64,000 bases of DNA from Bacteroidetes bacterium GWC2_46_850 (GTDB taxonomy: Bacteria > Bacteroidota > Bacteroidia > Bacteroidales > Dysgonomonadaceae): the NCBI GenBank assembly GCA_001768325.1, contig MENQ01000003.1, forward strand, positions 38,621 to 102,620, read 5' to 3'. The notes beneath the pieces were generated by a model, which searched no databases, was not told the origin of the DNA, and worked only from the letters and a program-made list of their open reading frames with translations. Positions 27,849 through 36,705 of the stretch are shown here, one piece after another. Position 1 is the first letter of the stretch. Each line of letters begins with the position of its first letter. The translations under genes and the position numbers were made by a program.

Positions 27849-29168
27849 ATGAGTTATAACAAAGTGCTGCATTTTCTGCGAAACGTAATTCACGCCCGCC
27901 TCGAAAAGGAGCTGAAAGGCAACAAGATAATCATTCCCGGTTTCAGTTTGAATGGTTCGGCCAACTCTGAATTAATCCGGTTTATTCAAAATAACGGACT
28001 CTCAAACGAGGAAATGGTTATTCTGCTGCTGGCCTTGGTGCCACACCTGGATCCCGGTTTTTTCCAATCGGTCATTACCCCCTTTCTTCCAAATGGTGGA
28101 GATTTTCCGGAGTTTGGCGGCACGAAAGGCAAGAATCACCGCGGTATACTCCCGACAGGAGAGACGGTCTTGTTCGTTTTGGCGGGGAATGACCTGGATA
28201 AACGAATCGCACTTTATCGCTATTTTGAGGAAGATCACCTTTTTGCCAAAAAGAACGTACTTTCCATTGAGCCGCCGGAACATCACGAACCGCGGATGAG
28301 CGGACGGCTTATTATGGACGATGAATATGTACAGTTATTTACGACCGGGAAAATATCCAAACCGAAACTCAGCAGTGATTTCCCGGCAGAACGTATTACT
28401 ACGGAGATGCACTGGGAAGATCTGGTACTTCGGGAGAAGACGATGGTCGGCATCAAAGAGATAGAAACATGGCTGAAGTACAACGATGAGTTGCTTTACG
28501 GCTGGAAGATGCAGGGAAAAATAAAGCCCGGCTACCGGGTACTTTTTCATGGTCCTTCGGGTACCGGCAAGACGCTGACAGCCTCCCTGCTGGGCAAATA
28601 CACCCACCGTGATGTATATCGTATTGATCTCTCCATGGTGGTTTCAAAATATATCGGTGAGACCGAAAAAAATCTTTCGAGGCTTTTCGACAAGGCGGAG
28701 AACAAAGAGTGGATCCTGTTCTTCGATGAAGCCGATGCCCTTTTCGGCAAACGGACAAGCGTAAACGATGCCCACGACAAGTATGCCAACCAGGAGGTTT
28801 CCTATCTCCTTCAGCGGGTTGAATCGCATGCAGGACTGATTATCCTTGCCTCGAACATGAAGTCGAATCTTGACACCTCCTTTACCCGGCGGTTTAATTC
28901 GATCATCGAATTCGATCATCCCGATGCCACAGAACGGCTGCTGCTCTGGAAAAACTATTTTCCGACCACGTCAGAAAGAAAGACAAAGATTGATCTGGAG
29001 GAGATTGCCCGCAAATATCACCTGACGGGAGCAAATATTGTGAATGTCATTCAATTTGCCGGCCTGCAAACACTGGAGAAAAAATCGGCCATCATATCGG
29101 CTGATGATTTGTTAAAAGGAATACGGAAAGAATATGAAAAAGAGGGCAAAATGATGCGCCAGGAATAA
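27849..29168 (+). CDS. eCIS AAA+ ATPase (Pvc15-type)
   Basis: A 439-residue AAA+ ATPase with Walker A GPSGTGKT (about residue 238), Walker B EWILFFDEADALFGKR, the sensor/arginine segment SNMKSNLDTSFTRRFNSIIE, and a helical lid. The N-terminal about 190 residues are a family-specific domain. This ATPase is universal in eCIS loci and has been linked to cargo loading or particle maturation. It closes the locus, 66 bases after the large DUF4157 gene, with a six-base inverted repeat (27812-27832) in the gap. The nearest plus-strand gene downstream, ComB, has its own promoter and a different function, so this marks the right boundary of the injection system. Confidence 0.93.
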   Translation: MSYNKVLHFLRNVIHARLEKELKGNKIIIPGFSLNGSANSELIRFIQNNGLSNEEMVILLLALVPHLDPGFFQSVITPFLPNGGDFPEFGGTKGKNHRGILPTGETVLFVLAGNDLDKRIALYRYFEEDHLFAKKNVLSIEPPEHHEPRMSGRLIMDDEYVQLFTTGKISKPKLSSDFPAERITTEMHWEDLVLREKTMVGIKEIETWLKYNDELLYGWKMQGKIKPGYRVLFHGPSGTGKTLTASLLGKYTHRDVYRIDLSMVVSKYIGETEKNLSRLFDKAENKEWILFFDEADALFGKRTSVNDAHDKYANQEVSYLLQRVESHAGLIILASNMKSNLDTSFTRRFNSIIEFDHPDATERLLLWKNYFPTTSERKTKIDLEEIARKYHLTGANIVNVIQFAGLQTLEKKSAIISADDLLKGIRKEYEKEGKMMRQE

Positions 29169-29216
29169 TGTAAGATTTAGTACGGTGGTGATGGGGGAAG
29201 AATCATTCGTTGTGGT

Positions 29217-29224
29217 TATCTTTG
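29217..29224 (+). promoter_or_regulatory. -7 box for the ComB gene (near-leaderless)
   Basis: TATCTTTG fits TAnnTTTG. It ends only ten bases before the ATG at 29235, so the expected transcript would begin about four bases upstream of the start codon. No clear -33 TTTG is present. Confidence 0.45.
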
Positions 29225-29234
29225 CAGAAAAAAG

Positions 29235-29948
29235 ATGATAATCGACCTCTGTCCCTCCCCTGCCCTCTATCCCTATTACCAGAAAGAGAACGACACGGTG
29301 ATCGTGGTGGATGTCTTCCGGGCCTCAGCCACGATGTGTGCCATGCTTCACAACGGGGCGACTGCAGTGATTCCGGTGGCCGATATGGAGGAGGCGAGAC
29401 AGTATAAACTGAACGGATTTCTGGTGGGTGCCGAACGGAAGACCCGCAAGTGCGATTTTGCCGATTTTGGCAATTCGCCATTCGACTATACCCCTGAAAT
29501 AGTAGCTGGCAGGGAGGTGGTGTTTACCACCACCAACGGCACCATGGCCATCGAGATGGGAAAGGAGAGCAGGCGGTTGTTTATCGGCACCTTCTCCAAT
29601 ATCGACGCGTTGGCCGACAAGTGTATGGAGTCACCGGGACGGATTGTGGTGATCTGTGCGGGTTGGAATAACCGGATAAATGTGGAGGATACCCTCTTTG
29701 GGGGTGCTTTTGCAGAGCGATTATCGAAAAAAGCGGATGTTACTTTCGGTTCCGATGCAGTCAGGATAGCCCTCACCCTGTGGCATCAGGCCAAAAACGA
29801 CCCTTTGACATATTTGCGGCAGAGTGACCATTACCAACGACTCATCGACAACAGTGCGACAGGCGATGCAGCTTACTGCCTGCAGGAAAACACGGTATCG
29901 GTGGTACCCTGCTACCACAAGGAAGAGAAAAAACTCAGGGCACAATAG
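29235..29948 (+). CDS. comB: 2-phosphosulfolactate phosphatase (ComB family)
   Basis: A 237-residue protein matching the ComB family, defined by magnesium-dependent removal of phosphate from 2-phosphosulfolactate in coenzyme M synthesis. Visible family marks are VIVVDVFRASATMCAML near the N-terminus, VGAERKTRKC, the DFGNSPFDYTP motif, VVFTTTNGTMAIE, and VICAGWNNRINVEDTLFGG. Bacteria that carry it usually do not make coenzyme M, so the true substrate in this organism is uncertain. It stands alone between the eCIS locus and the convergent hslR gene, whose stop is 29 bases from its own. The intervening bases contain only a weak five-pair hairpin. Confidence 0.9.
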   Translation: MIIDLCPSPALYPYYQKENDTVIVVDVFRASATMCAMLHNGATAVIPVADMEEARQYKLNGFLVGAERKTRKCDFADFGNSPFDYTPEIVAGREVVFTTTNGTMAIEMGKESRRLFIGTFSNIDALADKCMESPGRIVVICAGWNNRINVEDTLFGGAFAERLSKKADVTFGSDAVRIALTLWHQAKNDPLTYLRQSDHYQRLIDNSATGDAAYCLQENTVSVVPCYHKEEKKLRAQ

Positions 29949-29977
29949 CCGGGCTCACGACCGGCCCCCATAAGCCC

Positions 29978-30385
29978 TCACTCATCCCAGTCGAATTCAT
30001 CCAGATCGATGGAACCGGCAAACTGATCCAGGTCACGCCGCTCCTTCTTGGTGGGCCGCCCTGTACCCCGTTGCCGGTCTACAAAACCGCTGATCTTATT
30101 CAGCTCCAGCAGCTCATACTGATCGGGCGGCGTTACATTTTCCATGAATTGCGGCACCATCTTGGCGCCCATACGCTTGTCGGCCAGAGCAAGTACCCTG
30201 AAGGCATAGGTAACGGGAGATTTACGCACCTGAATGATCTCGCCGGCACGTATATTCCGGGAAGGTTTCACCGGCACATCACCGATCATCACACGCCCCT
30301 TCTTGCAGGCCTCTGCAGCAATAGTGCGTGTCTTGAAAATGCGTACTGCCCACAACCATTTGTCTATGCGTACTTCTTCCATCAC
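29978..30385 (-). CDS. hslR: S4-domain RNA-binding protein, heat shock protein 15 family
   Basis: A 135-residue S4-domain protein. The S4 motif RIDKWLWAVRIFKTRTIAAE followed by KKGRVMIGDVPVKPSRNIRAG occupies residues 5-50. The C-terminal basic tail, with RGTGRPTKKERRDLDQF, is typical of HslR. In E. coli this protein binds stalled 50S subunits that carry a nascent chain, aiding ribosome recycling after heat shock. It is the last gene of an rplY-pth-hslR unit, nine bases after pth, so all three neighbours act in translation. Two adjacent ATGs (30385 and 30382) make the exact start uncertain by one residue. Confidence 0.9.
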   Translation of the reverse strand: MMEEVRIDKWLWAVRIFKTRTIAAEACKKGRVMIGDVPVKPSRNIRAGEIIQVRKSPVTYAFRVLALADKRMGAKMVPQFMENVTPPDQYELLELNKISGFVDRQRGTGRPTKKERRDLDQFAGSIDLDEFDWDE

Positions 30386-30394
30386 ACCAGATAC

Positions 30395-30955
30395 TTACCT
30401 GTTATTATATTGATTCATTGTTGTGTTGATACCCGCCAGGCAAAAACTGCGGATGATGTCGGCCGCTGTCTCTATGCGTTCGGGTAGCTTTTGCTTTTCC
30501 TCATCGGAGAATTCATCCAACACATAATTCACCTGCGCACCCCGGGGAAAATCGTCACCAATACCGAACCGGAGACGGGGATAGTTCTGCCCGATCAGTT
30601 CCTGGATATGCTTCAAGCCGTTGTGTCCGGCGTCGCTTCCTTTCGATTTGAGCCGCAACGTCCCGAAGGGCAGCGCCAGATCATCGACCACCACCAGCAG
30701 GTTTTCCGTCTCAATCTTCTCCTTCTGCAGCCAATAACGGATGGCATTACCGCTCAGGTTCATAAACGTGGAGGGCTTGAGCAGCAGGAGCGACTTGTTC
30801 CGGAGTCTCATTTCGGCCACGAATCCATAACGCCTGTCCTCAAAAACAACATTGGACGCTTTTGCAAAAGCGTCCAACACCATAAATCCAATATTGTGGC
30901 GGGTTTGTGCATAATCGGGTCCGATGTTTCCCAATCCCGCAATCAAGTACTTCAT
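30395..30955 (-). CDS. pth: Peptidyl-tRNA hydrolase
   Basis: Cytoplasmic enzyme that releases tRNA from prematurely terminated peptidyl-tRNA. The 186-residue product has the usual bacterial Pth length. It shows the N-terminal [18 protein letters not shown] block with Asn10 and the catalytic His20, the [13 protein letters not shown] motif, [16 protein letters not shown] with the catalytic aspartate, and [11 protein letters not shown]. It is 15 bases downstream of rplY, a pairing conserved in many Bacteroidota. It is essential in most bacteria. Confidence 0.97.
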   Translation of the reverse strand: MKYLIAGLGNIGPDYAQTRHNIGFMVLDAFAKASNVVFEDRRYGFVAEMRLRNKSLLLLKPSTFMNLSGNAIRYWLQKEKIETENLLVVVDDLALPFGTLRLKSKGSDAGHNGLKHIQELIGQNYPRLRFGIGDDFPRGAQVNYVLDEFSDEEKQKLPERIETAADIIRSFCLAGINTTMNQYNNR

Positions 30956-30970
30956 TGATTATTTCATTGA

Positions 30971-31549
30971 TTACTCCGCTTTTGCTGCGGCACCTCTGGC
31001 AGCACGTGTCAGCTGAACACGGCAGATCACGGCATTCTTGGCATTCAATATCTCCAGGCCTTCGAAACTTAGCTGGCCTACCTGAATCGACTTGCCCAAC
31101 TCCAGATTCTCTACGTTCACCACCAGCTCTTCGGGTAATTTAGCGGGCAATGCTTTTACCTTCAGCTTGCGGATATCGAGCGACAGCTTACCACCGGCTC
31201 TCACACCTGCAGCAAGTCCTTCCAGACGCACAGGGATCTCGATAACCACAGGTACTTTTTCAAATACATGCAGAAAGTCGATATGTAAAATGGTGTCTTT
31301 TACCGGGTGAAACTGCACCTCTTTTACAACTGCCTGCAGTTTCTTTTTTCCGAGATCGAGATCTACCAGAAATACTTCAGGCGTGTAAATCAGATTGCGT
31401 ACATCGCCGTTTTTTACCACAAAATTCAGGTTTTCTTCGTTGTGACCACCGTAAACTACGCAAGGGATCAGGCTTTCGCTACGATAGGCCCTTGCTGCTT
31501 TCTTCCCGAAATCATCTCTGACTTCGCCTTTTAATGCAAATGTCTTCAT
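30971..31549 (-). CDS. rplY: 50S ribosomal protein L25/general stress protein Ctc
   Basis: Binds 5S rRNA in the large subunit. The 192-residue protein is the long (CTC) form: an N-terminal L25 domain with MKTFALKGEVRDDFGKKAAR and IPCVVYGG, and a C-terminal TL5/CTC beta domain (from about residue 95) with DFLHVFEKVPVVIEIPV and the VNVENLELGKSIQV motif. A short alanine-rich basic tail follows. It is the first gene of the translation-related unit with pth and hslR. The upstream minus-strand TATCTTTG supports its own promoter. Confidence 0.96.
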   Translation of the reverse strand: MKTFALKGEVRDDFGKKAARAYRSESLIPCVVYGGHNEENLNFVVKNGDVRNLIYTPEVFLVDLDLGKKKLQAVVKEVQFHPVKDTILHIDFLHVFEKVPVVIEIPVRLEGLAAGVRAGGKLSLDIRKLKVKALPAKLPEELVVNVENLELGKSIQVGQLSFEGLEILNAKNAVICRVQLTRAARGAAAKAE

Positions 31550-31628
31550 TTTTAATTGTTGTTTGTGTTACTCAAAATAAAGTGCTTTCTTTATTTCCCA
31601 TCACACGGGAGCTCTCAAAAAAGCGGCG

Positions 31629-31659
31629 CAAAGATAGTGATTTTCTTTTTATTGCACAA
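31629..31659 (-). promoter_or_regulatory. Promoter of rplY-pth-hslR
   Basis: Minus-strand TATCTTTG (31629-31636) matches the Bacteroidota -7 box, with TTG (31657-31659) 20 nt upstream. The leader to the rplY ATG at 31549 would be about 75 nt. Confidence 0.5.
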
Positions 31660-31676
31660 TCATTCATTTCACTTTT

Positions 31677-33581
31677 TCACCTCACTCTTTTTTTCAGATC
31701 TTCCACCGGTATGCTCATCAGCCGCCCGATGGGCTTTTCACCACGATAAGTGATGATCCGCATAACATAGGCATCTTTGGGTATCCGTTGTGGTTCAGCA
31801 TATTTCGGATAGAAGTTGTCGGGCGTGGAGGCATCGAAGCTGGTATAGATATCCAGCCTTTTTATTTCCGGTGTAAGGGTTACATAGTAATCTTCGCCCT
31901 CCTTTTTTACAGATACCACCGGGTCGTACAGGGCCGGTGAATATTTGGTGCGGGCATAGTTGAACCGCACGAAATGATCTTCTGTCCTGGAGACAAACCC
32001 ATCCCAATCTTTCTTTTTTGCGGGCGACCAGAGCGATTCGGCCACAGCGAAGCCTCGCGGCCAGGTCATGTATTCGGCCTGCCGCATGTTGTAAACCTGC
32101 TCGGTCCACAGGTTGGCCTGACCACCCAGGATGTATTCGGCATTGGCACCTTCGGGTACCGGATCGAACCGGTAGGTCTGGCTCAGTCTCAGGCTGCTGT
32201 ACACGCGCGGCTCGGTGGAAATATCGCCCTGCATGTAGTCGATATAGACATAATTGGTGGGGCTCATCACCACATAATGTCCCGATTTGGATGCTTCAAT
32301 TCCGTGTTGCACGCCGCGCCAGCTCATCAACCCGGTAGTGGGTGTGATGCCTCCTTCCAGAATCTCATCCCATCCCATCATCTTTTTGCCTTTATCCAGA
32401 ATGATCTTCTCCACCCTCTTTCCGAAATAAGACTGTACGGCAGCCATGTCTTTCAATCCCTCACGCTTCATCAGTTGCTTCACTTCGTCGCTCTTCTCCC
32501 AGAAGGTGTAGGGCGCCTCATCACCGCCGGTATGGATATAGGCAAAAGGAAATAGTTCAGCCACCTCGGCGATTACTTTGTCCATAAACGCATACACCTT
32601 CTCATTGGCCGGATTGAGTGTATTCTCGTAGATGGCGGCAGGGCGGCCCCCGGTATTCCAGTCGAGAAACGGAGCGCCGGTGCGCACGAAATGATCATCG
32701 CTTCCGGGGAAGCAAGAGAGCTCGGGATAGGCAGCCAGCACGGCCGAGCTGTGTCCCGGCACATCAATCTCGGGCATCACCTGGATATTGCGTTCTGCGG
32801 CGTAGGCAATCACCTCCCTGATCTCCTCCTGCGTGTAAAAGCCTCCGTAGTTTTTCGGTGCATCGGGATCGGGAGCGGAGAGGCTGCCAAACCAGCCGAT
32901 CTGTTCGGTGCGCCAGGCGCCTACTTCCGTGAGCCTGGGCAGGCTTTTTATCTCGATGCGCCACCCCTCGTCATCGGTCAGGTGCCAGTGAAACAGGTTG
33001 TACTTGTATTTCGCCATGTTGTCGATGTACTGCTTTACTTCATCCACAGTGAAGAAATGACGGGCCACATCGAGCATCAGTCCCCGCCATCCCACTCTCG
33101 GATAATCGGTGATTTCCACCTGGGGTACCTGCCACGAAACATTCAGCTCTCTGCGATCGCTCTCAATCTGTGGCGGCAGAAGCTGAAACAAGGTCTGTAT
33201 GCCATACAGGAGTCCCGCCGGCTTGTTGGCCCGGATGGTAATCTTTTGGGATGTGACATCCAGCTTGTAGCCTTCATCACCCAGGGTGGCATCCTCCTTG
33301 CTGTTGAGCGACAGCGCAATATGGGCATTGCGACTGTTCTCACGCACCGTGACACTTTTACCCGGTGCAAGCGACAGCTTTTCTTTCAATAAACCGACCA
33401 CATAAGCTGTCTCTTTTCCTGATGGAATTGATATGACCACTTCATCAGGCAGCACATAATGTCCGCCTTTTTTCAGGAGCGAGACAGGTTCGGGGATGAT
33501 GGAGATGTTGCGCTCGGCCTGCTGTGCAAAACCGGCTATAAAGCAAAAAACAAATGCCAGGGAGATTAAACTGCGTTTCAT
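31677..33581 (-). CDS. Secreted beta-N-acetylhexosaminidase, GH20
   Basis: Removes terminal beta-linked GlcNAc/GalNAc from glycans in the periplasm or at the cell surface. The 634-residue product has a signal peptide (first about 20 residues, ending GFAQQA), then a GH20b-like N-terminal domain (about 25-150). The GH20 barrel begins at YPRVGWRGLMLDVARHF (about 160) and includes YKYNLFHWHLTDDEGWRIE and MPEIDVPGHSSAVLA. The catalytic pair is Asp354-Glu355 in HTGGDE. A C-terminal beta domain follows. No lipobox cysteine is seen, so it is more likely periplasmic or released than a lipoprotein. Members of this phylum use such enzymes for host or mucin glycans and for peptidoglycan or chitin scavenging; no polysaccharide-utilisation partner lies next to it. 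Confidence 0.95.
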   Translation of the reverse strand: MKRSLISLAFVFCFIAGFAQQAERNISIIPEPVSLLKKGGHYVLPDEVVISIPSGKETAYVVGLLKEKLSLAPGKSVTVRENSRNAHIALSLNSKEDATLGDEGYKLDVTSQKITIRANKPAGLLYGIQTLFQLLPPQIESDRRELNVSWQVPQVEITDYPRVGWRGLMLDVARHFFTVDEVKQYIDNMAKYKYNLFHWHLTDDEGWRIEIKSLPRLTEVGAWRTEQIGWFGSLSAPDPDAPKNYGGFYTQEEIREVIAYAAERNIQVMPEIDVPGHSSAVLAAYPELSCFPGSDDHFVRTGAPFLDWNTGGRPAAIYENTLNPANEKVYAFMDKVIAEVAELFPFAYIHTGGDEAPYTFWEKSDEVKQLMKREGLKDMAAVQSYFGKRVEKIILDKGKKMMGWDEILEGGITPTTGLMSWRGVQHGIEASKSGHYVVMSPTNYVYIDYMQGDISTEPRVYSSLRLSQTYRFDPVPEGANAEYILGGQANLWTEQVYNMRQAEYMTWPRGFAVAESLWSPAKKKDWDGFVSRTEDHFVRFNYARTKYSPALYDPVVSVKKEGEDYYVTLTPEIKRLDIYTSFDASTPDNFYPKYAEPQRIPKDAYVMRIITYRGEKPIGRLMSIPVEDLKKRVR

Positions 33582-33607
33582 TTATTAAAAATATTTATTT
33601 ACTTGGG

Positions 33608-33615
33608 CAAATTTA
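33608..33615 (-). promoter_or_regulatory. -7 box of the GH20 hexosaminidase gene
   Basis: Minus-strand TAAATTTG fits TAnnTTTG at a suitable distance from the ATG at 33581. No clear -33 partner. Confidence 0.4.
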
Positions 33616-33889
33616 CACAAAATTTTCGGGATTCGGGTACAAGTTTGTTCTTTCAATACATTTTCTGAATTTCCGATTAAATACTGCTTCCTTTTATACT
33701 ACTGCATACATCCACTTGTATTTTACTTATATCCCTCCGTCATCTCACTGTCATCCCCCTGTTATCTCCCCGTACATAGTCTTATCATGAAAAGAGTTGT
33801 ATAAGTCTATTCTGAGTGGAGAATACTTGCGAATCTCCTGAATTTTGCGAAAAGATACAGGTGAAAACCCAAAAAAAAAGTAATAATCC

Positions 33890-34018
33890 GGTAAAATTTA
33901 TCGATTTCCCAGGTGAGATTTAATTTTACATGAACCTTATAATAAACATATTAACCCTAAAAATAAGGTGAGATTTATGCGTACCTATTGACATTTATCC
34001 GGAAAACAATTTATTTGG
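33890..34018 (+). promoter_or_regulatory. Shared RHS/secretion promoter module, copy A
   Basis: Repeat R0 GGTAAAATTTA (33890-33900), repeat R1 GGTGAGATTTA (33912-33922), TTAAC (33951-33955), repeat R2 GGTGAGATTTA (33967-33977), TTGACA (33988-33993), and TATTTGG (34012-34018) as -7 box. R1 to R2 is 55 nt, R2 to TTGACA 21 nt, and TTGACA to the -7 box 24 nt, start to start. These are the same distances as in the other three copies. The -7 box differs by one base (TATTTGG for TATTTTG). Downstream the original start codon at 34059 leads to a stop after four codons, so this copy now drives a broken gene. Confidence 0.8.
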
Positions 34019-34069
34019 ACCCGGAATCAACAACCAAATCGGACACGAGACCAATATCATGCAAAATAC

Positions 34070-36705
34070 ATAACCATAAATGTAGACGAGGATAGAAAAA
34101 GAATAATGACTTTCTATAACAACCTGGACCAAATATTATTGGAGAGGAAAGTCGATAATGATATAAATTATGATACGTATTATGTATATGATGATTTCGG
34201 CAATCTCCGCTTCGTACTTCCACCTGCGGCAAGCGATGCACTTACAGCTGTAAATGTTATATGGGATATCACCAGCAATCAGGTTTTAAAAGATTATGCC
34301 TTCTATTATCAATATGACGGGAAAAATAATTGTATTCTTAAAAAATTACCCGGGTGCAATGATATTGAGATGCGGTATGATATGTCTGAACGTCTGATTT
34401 TCTCAAAGATGGAGAACAACAACTGAGGGCCGAATGGACTTTTTACTTCTATGATGTATTGGGCAGGCAGACTGTTTCCGGCATTTGGGACTCATCAACG
34501 GTACCCGACATTACAAATACAGTTGTAAAGACTACTTACAATCCAGCAGAAACTAAATTAGGAGGATATGCAGTTAACCTGACACTTCCGACTACGGTTA
34601 AATTGAAGACAGTCAGTTATTATAATAATTATGACTTTCTTGATATTTCAATGAGTGCAAAAAAAGACAGTCTCATTTTCAGAGATAAAGGATATGAACC
34701 TCAATTTACAAGTGCCAAAGGATTAATTACCGGGAAAAGGACATATCAGTTGAATGATCCATCCAAATATTCGGTCTCAGCTTTTTATTATGACTACCGC
34801 CAACGAATTATTCAAACCCGGAGTTCTAATTTCATAGGAGGATATGACAATGAATATTTAAGATACACTTTCACTGGAAAAGTAAAAGAACGGATGTTGA
34901 TCCATTCGGCGATAGGAAAAAATACAATGGTTGAAACATACTACTATAACTACGGAACTCCAGCGACAAACCCTGCCGAAAGACTATTGGACGTAAAGCA
35001 TAAAATATCTCCTGCTACTTCGCAAACAACTTTGGCAGTCTACACTTATGACAATATAGGACGTGTTAATACAAAAAAACTGGCAACAGAAATATCGACT
35101 TATGCTTATAATGTTCGTAGCTGGCTCACACAGATAATCGGGACAAAGTTCAACCAGACATTGACCTATGAATCACCGGTGAATAGTGTAACCCCAGCCA
35201 TTGCCTCTTATAACGGCAATATCGGCGCCATGAAGTGGAAGGCGGGAGATGAAACTACCGAAAGGGGATACCAGTTCACCTATGACGGCCTTGACCGGCT
35301 TGCCGCCGCCAATTACGGAGAGGGCATGTCGCTGGCAACCAACATCGGCCGGTTCAATGAAACGGTGAGTGCATATGACAAGATGGGCAACATTATTTCT
35401 TTGCAACGGCAAGGTAAATTGGACAGCGGTTACGGGATGATGGACAACCTCACTTACACCTACACGGGCAACAAGCTCACCAAAGTCACCGATGCTGTTA
35501 CGGCACCAATAACCTATACGGGAGCGTTCCACTTCGTGGACAGGGCGAACGTGACCGACGAGTACACCTACGATGTCAATGGAAATGCGACGAAAGATTT
35601 AAACAGGAATATTACCTCGATAACATATAATGCATTAAATTTGCCAAGTGTCATCACCTTCGCGGATGGAAATACCATCAGCTACGGTTATGATGGCACA
35701 GGCAGCAAGCTAAGCGTAGCTTACACGGCGGGAGGCACAACGACAAAGACTGAATATGCGGGCAACAAGGTGTACAAGAACGGCACGTTGAGCATGATTC
35801 TGACGGAAGAGGGATATATTACCCTCTCAGGCTCCACACCATCCTATCATTACTACCTGAAGGACTATCAGGGTAACAACCGGGTTGTATTGAACCAGAG
35901 CGGCACCGTGGAGCAGGTGAACCACTATTACCCCTTCGGCGGGTTGTTCGGCGAAGGATTACAAGCCTCCAACCAGCCTTATAAGTACAACGGCAAGGAG
36001 TTGGACAGGGAGCTGGGACTGGACATGTATGATTATGGAGCCCGGCATTATGACCCTTTACTGGGTGTATGGTTGAATGGTGATCCTTTGACAGAAGAGT
36101 ATTATTCAATTTCTCCGTATGTGTATGTGGCCAATAATCCGATACGTTATATAGACCCGACAGGTGAATTTCCGATAGAAACTATTTGGGATATTGGCAA
36201 TGTGGTCTATGATGTTGGTGCAGCAGTAGCCAATCACATTAAAGGCGACCATAAAACAGCACGTTCTCATTGGGGAAATGCAGCATTAGATGCAGGTGCA
36301 ATGTTAATACCTTATGTTCCAGCAGGTACAAGTAAAGTGATAAAAGGAGGAGCGGCAGGTGTTAAAGCGTTGGACAAAGTAAATGACACAGGAAAAGCCG
36401 TTGACAAGGCAGGAGATGTGATGAAGAACAGAGTGAAATTAAAGAAAAATACAAAAGAAGCAGTTCAAAATAGTGCCAAAAAAACTCCAGATGGACAATA
36501 TATAGACCCAAATACGGGAAAACCTATAGAAAAAGGTCAAGAGGTATATGGACATAAAACAGGACAAGAATGGAGTAAATATAAAAAAGGCCCTGAAAAT
36601 CAGGGAAAAACGAGACAGGAAGTTATAAAAGACCAAAATAACCCTGATATTTATCAAATGGAAGATAAAAAATCTAACGCTTCACATAAGTATGAGCAGA
36701 AATAA
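34070..36705 (+). pseudogene. 5'-truncated, frameshifted RHS gene with GH-E nuclease-type tip
   Basis: Coding similarity to the RHS protein at the right end of the window begins here in mid-protein: TYYVYDDFGNLRFVLPPAAS against the matching stretch near 63680. There is no signal peptide or N-terminal half. A single-base deletion near 34423 causes a stop (TGA 34424-34426); the frame resumes at once with LRAEWTFYFYDVLGRQTVSG. YD repeats and the RHS core follow (35977-36165, with YGARHYDPLLGVWLNGDPL and ending YIDPTGEF). The variable tip (about 36490-36700) has YIDPNTGKPIEKGQEVYGH and ends NASHKYEQK, which resembles HNH/Endo VII-type GH-E toxin nucleases. The intact tip next to an immunity gene suggests past use as a reservoir or as an expressed orphan toxin tip; translation could start internally. 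Confidence 0.82.
35869..35966 (+). repeat. 98-nt RHS-core repeat, parent copy
   Basis: This stretch inside the unit A RHS gene encodes QGNNRVVLNQSG through FGGLFGEGLQA. It has the same length as, and closely matches, the orphan fragment at 37062-37159, with scattered, mostly third-position differences. It is the constant sequence through which RHS tips are exchanged. Confidence 0.8.

Larger units (their letters stand above)
33582..34069. other. Intergenic region between GH20 and RHS unit A
   Basis: The left part serves the minus-strand hexosaminidase: TAAATTTG (minus strand, 33608-33615) is a good -7 box 27 nt from its start codon. Bases about 33640-33880 hold no gene, repeat or hairpin that I recognise; one strand has several stop-rich AT stretches. 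The right part (33890-34018) is copy A of the shared promoter module described separately. Confidence 0.6.

Noticed and set aside
3198..29168. Type VI secretion system or contractile prophage
   Set aside because: No TssJ/L/M, ClpV-type or phage head, lysis or integrase genes. DUF4255, LysM hub, DUF4157 and the Pvc15-type ATPase point to an eCIS.
29949..29977. Bidirectional terminator between comB and hslR
   Set aside because: GCCGG/CCGGC is only five pairs and lacks T runs on either side; support is too weak.
34406..34430. Programmed ribosomal frameshift in the unit A RHS gene
   Set aside because: The bases at the frame change are AACAACAACTGA, without a slippery heptamer. The gene also lacks its 5' third, so plain decay is more likely.
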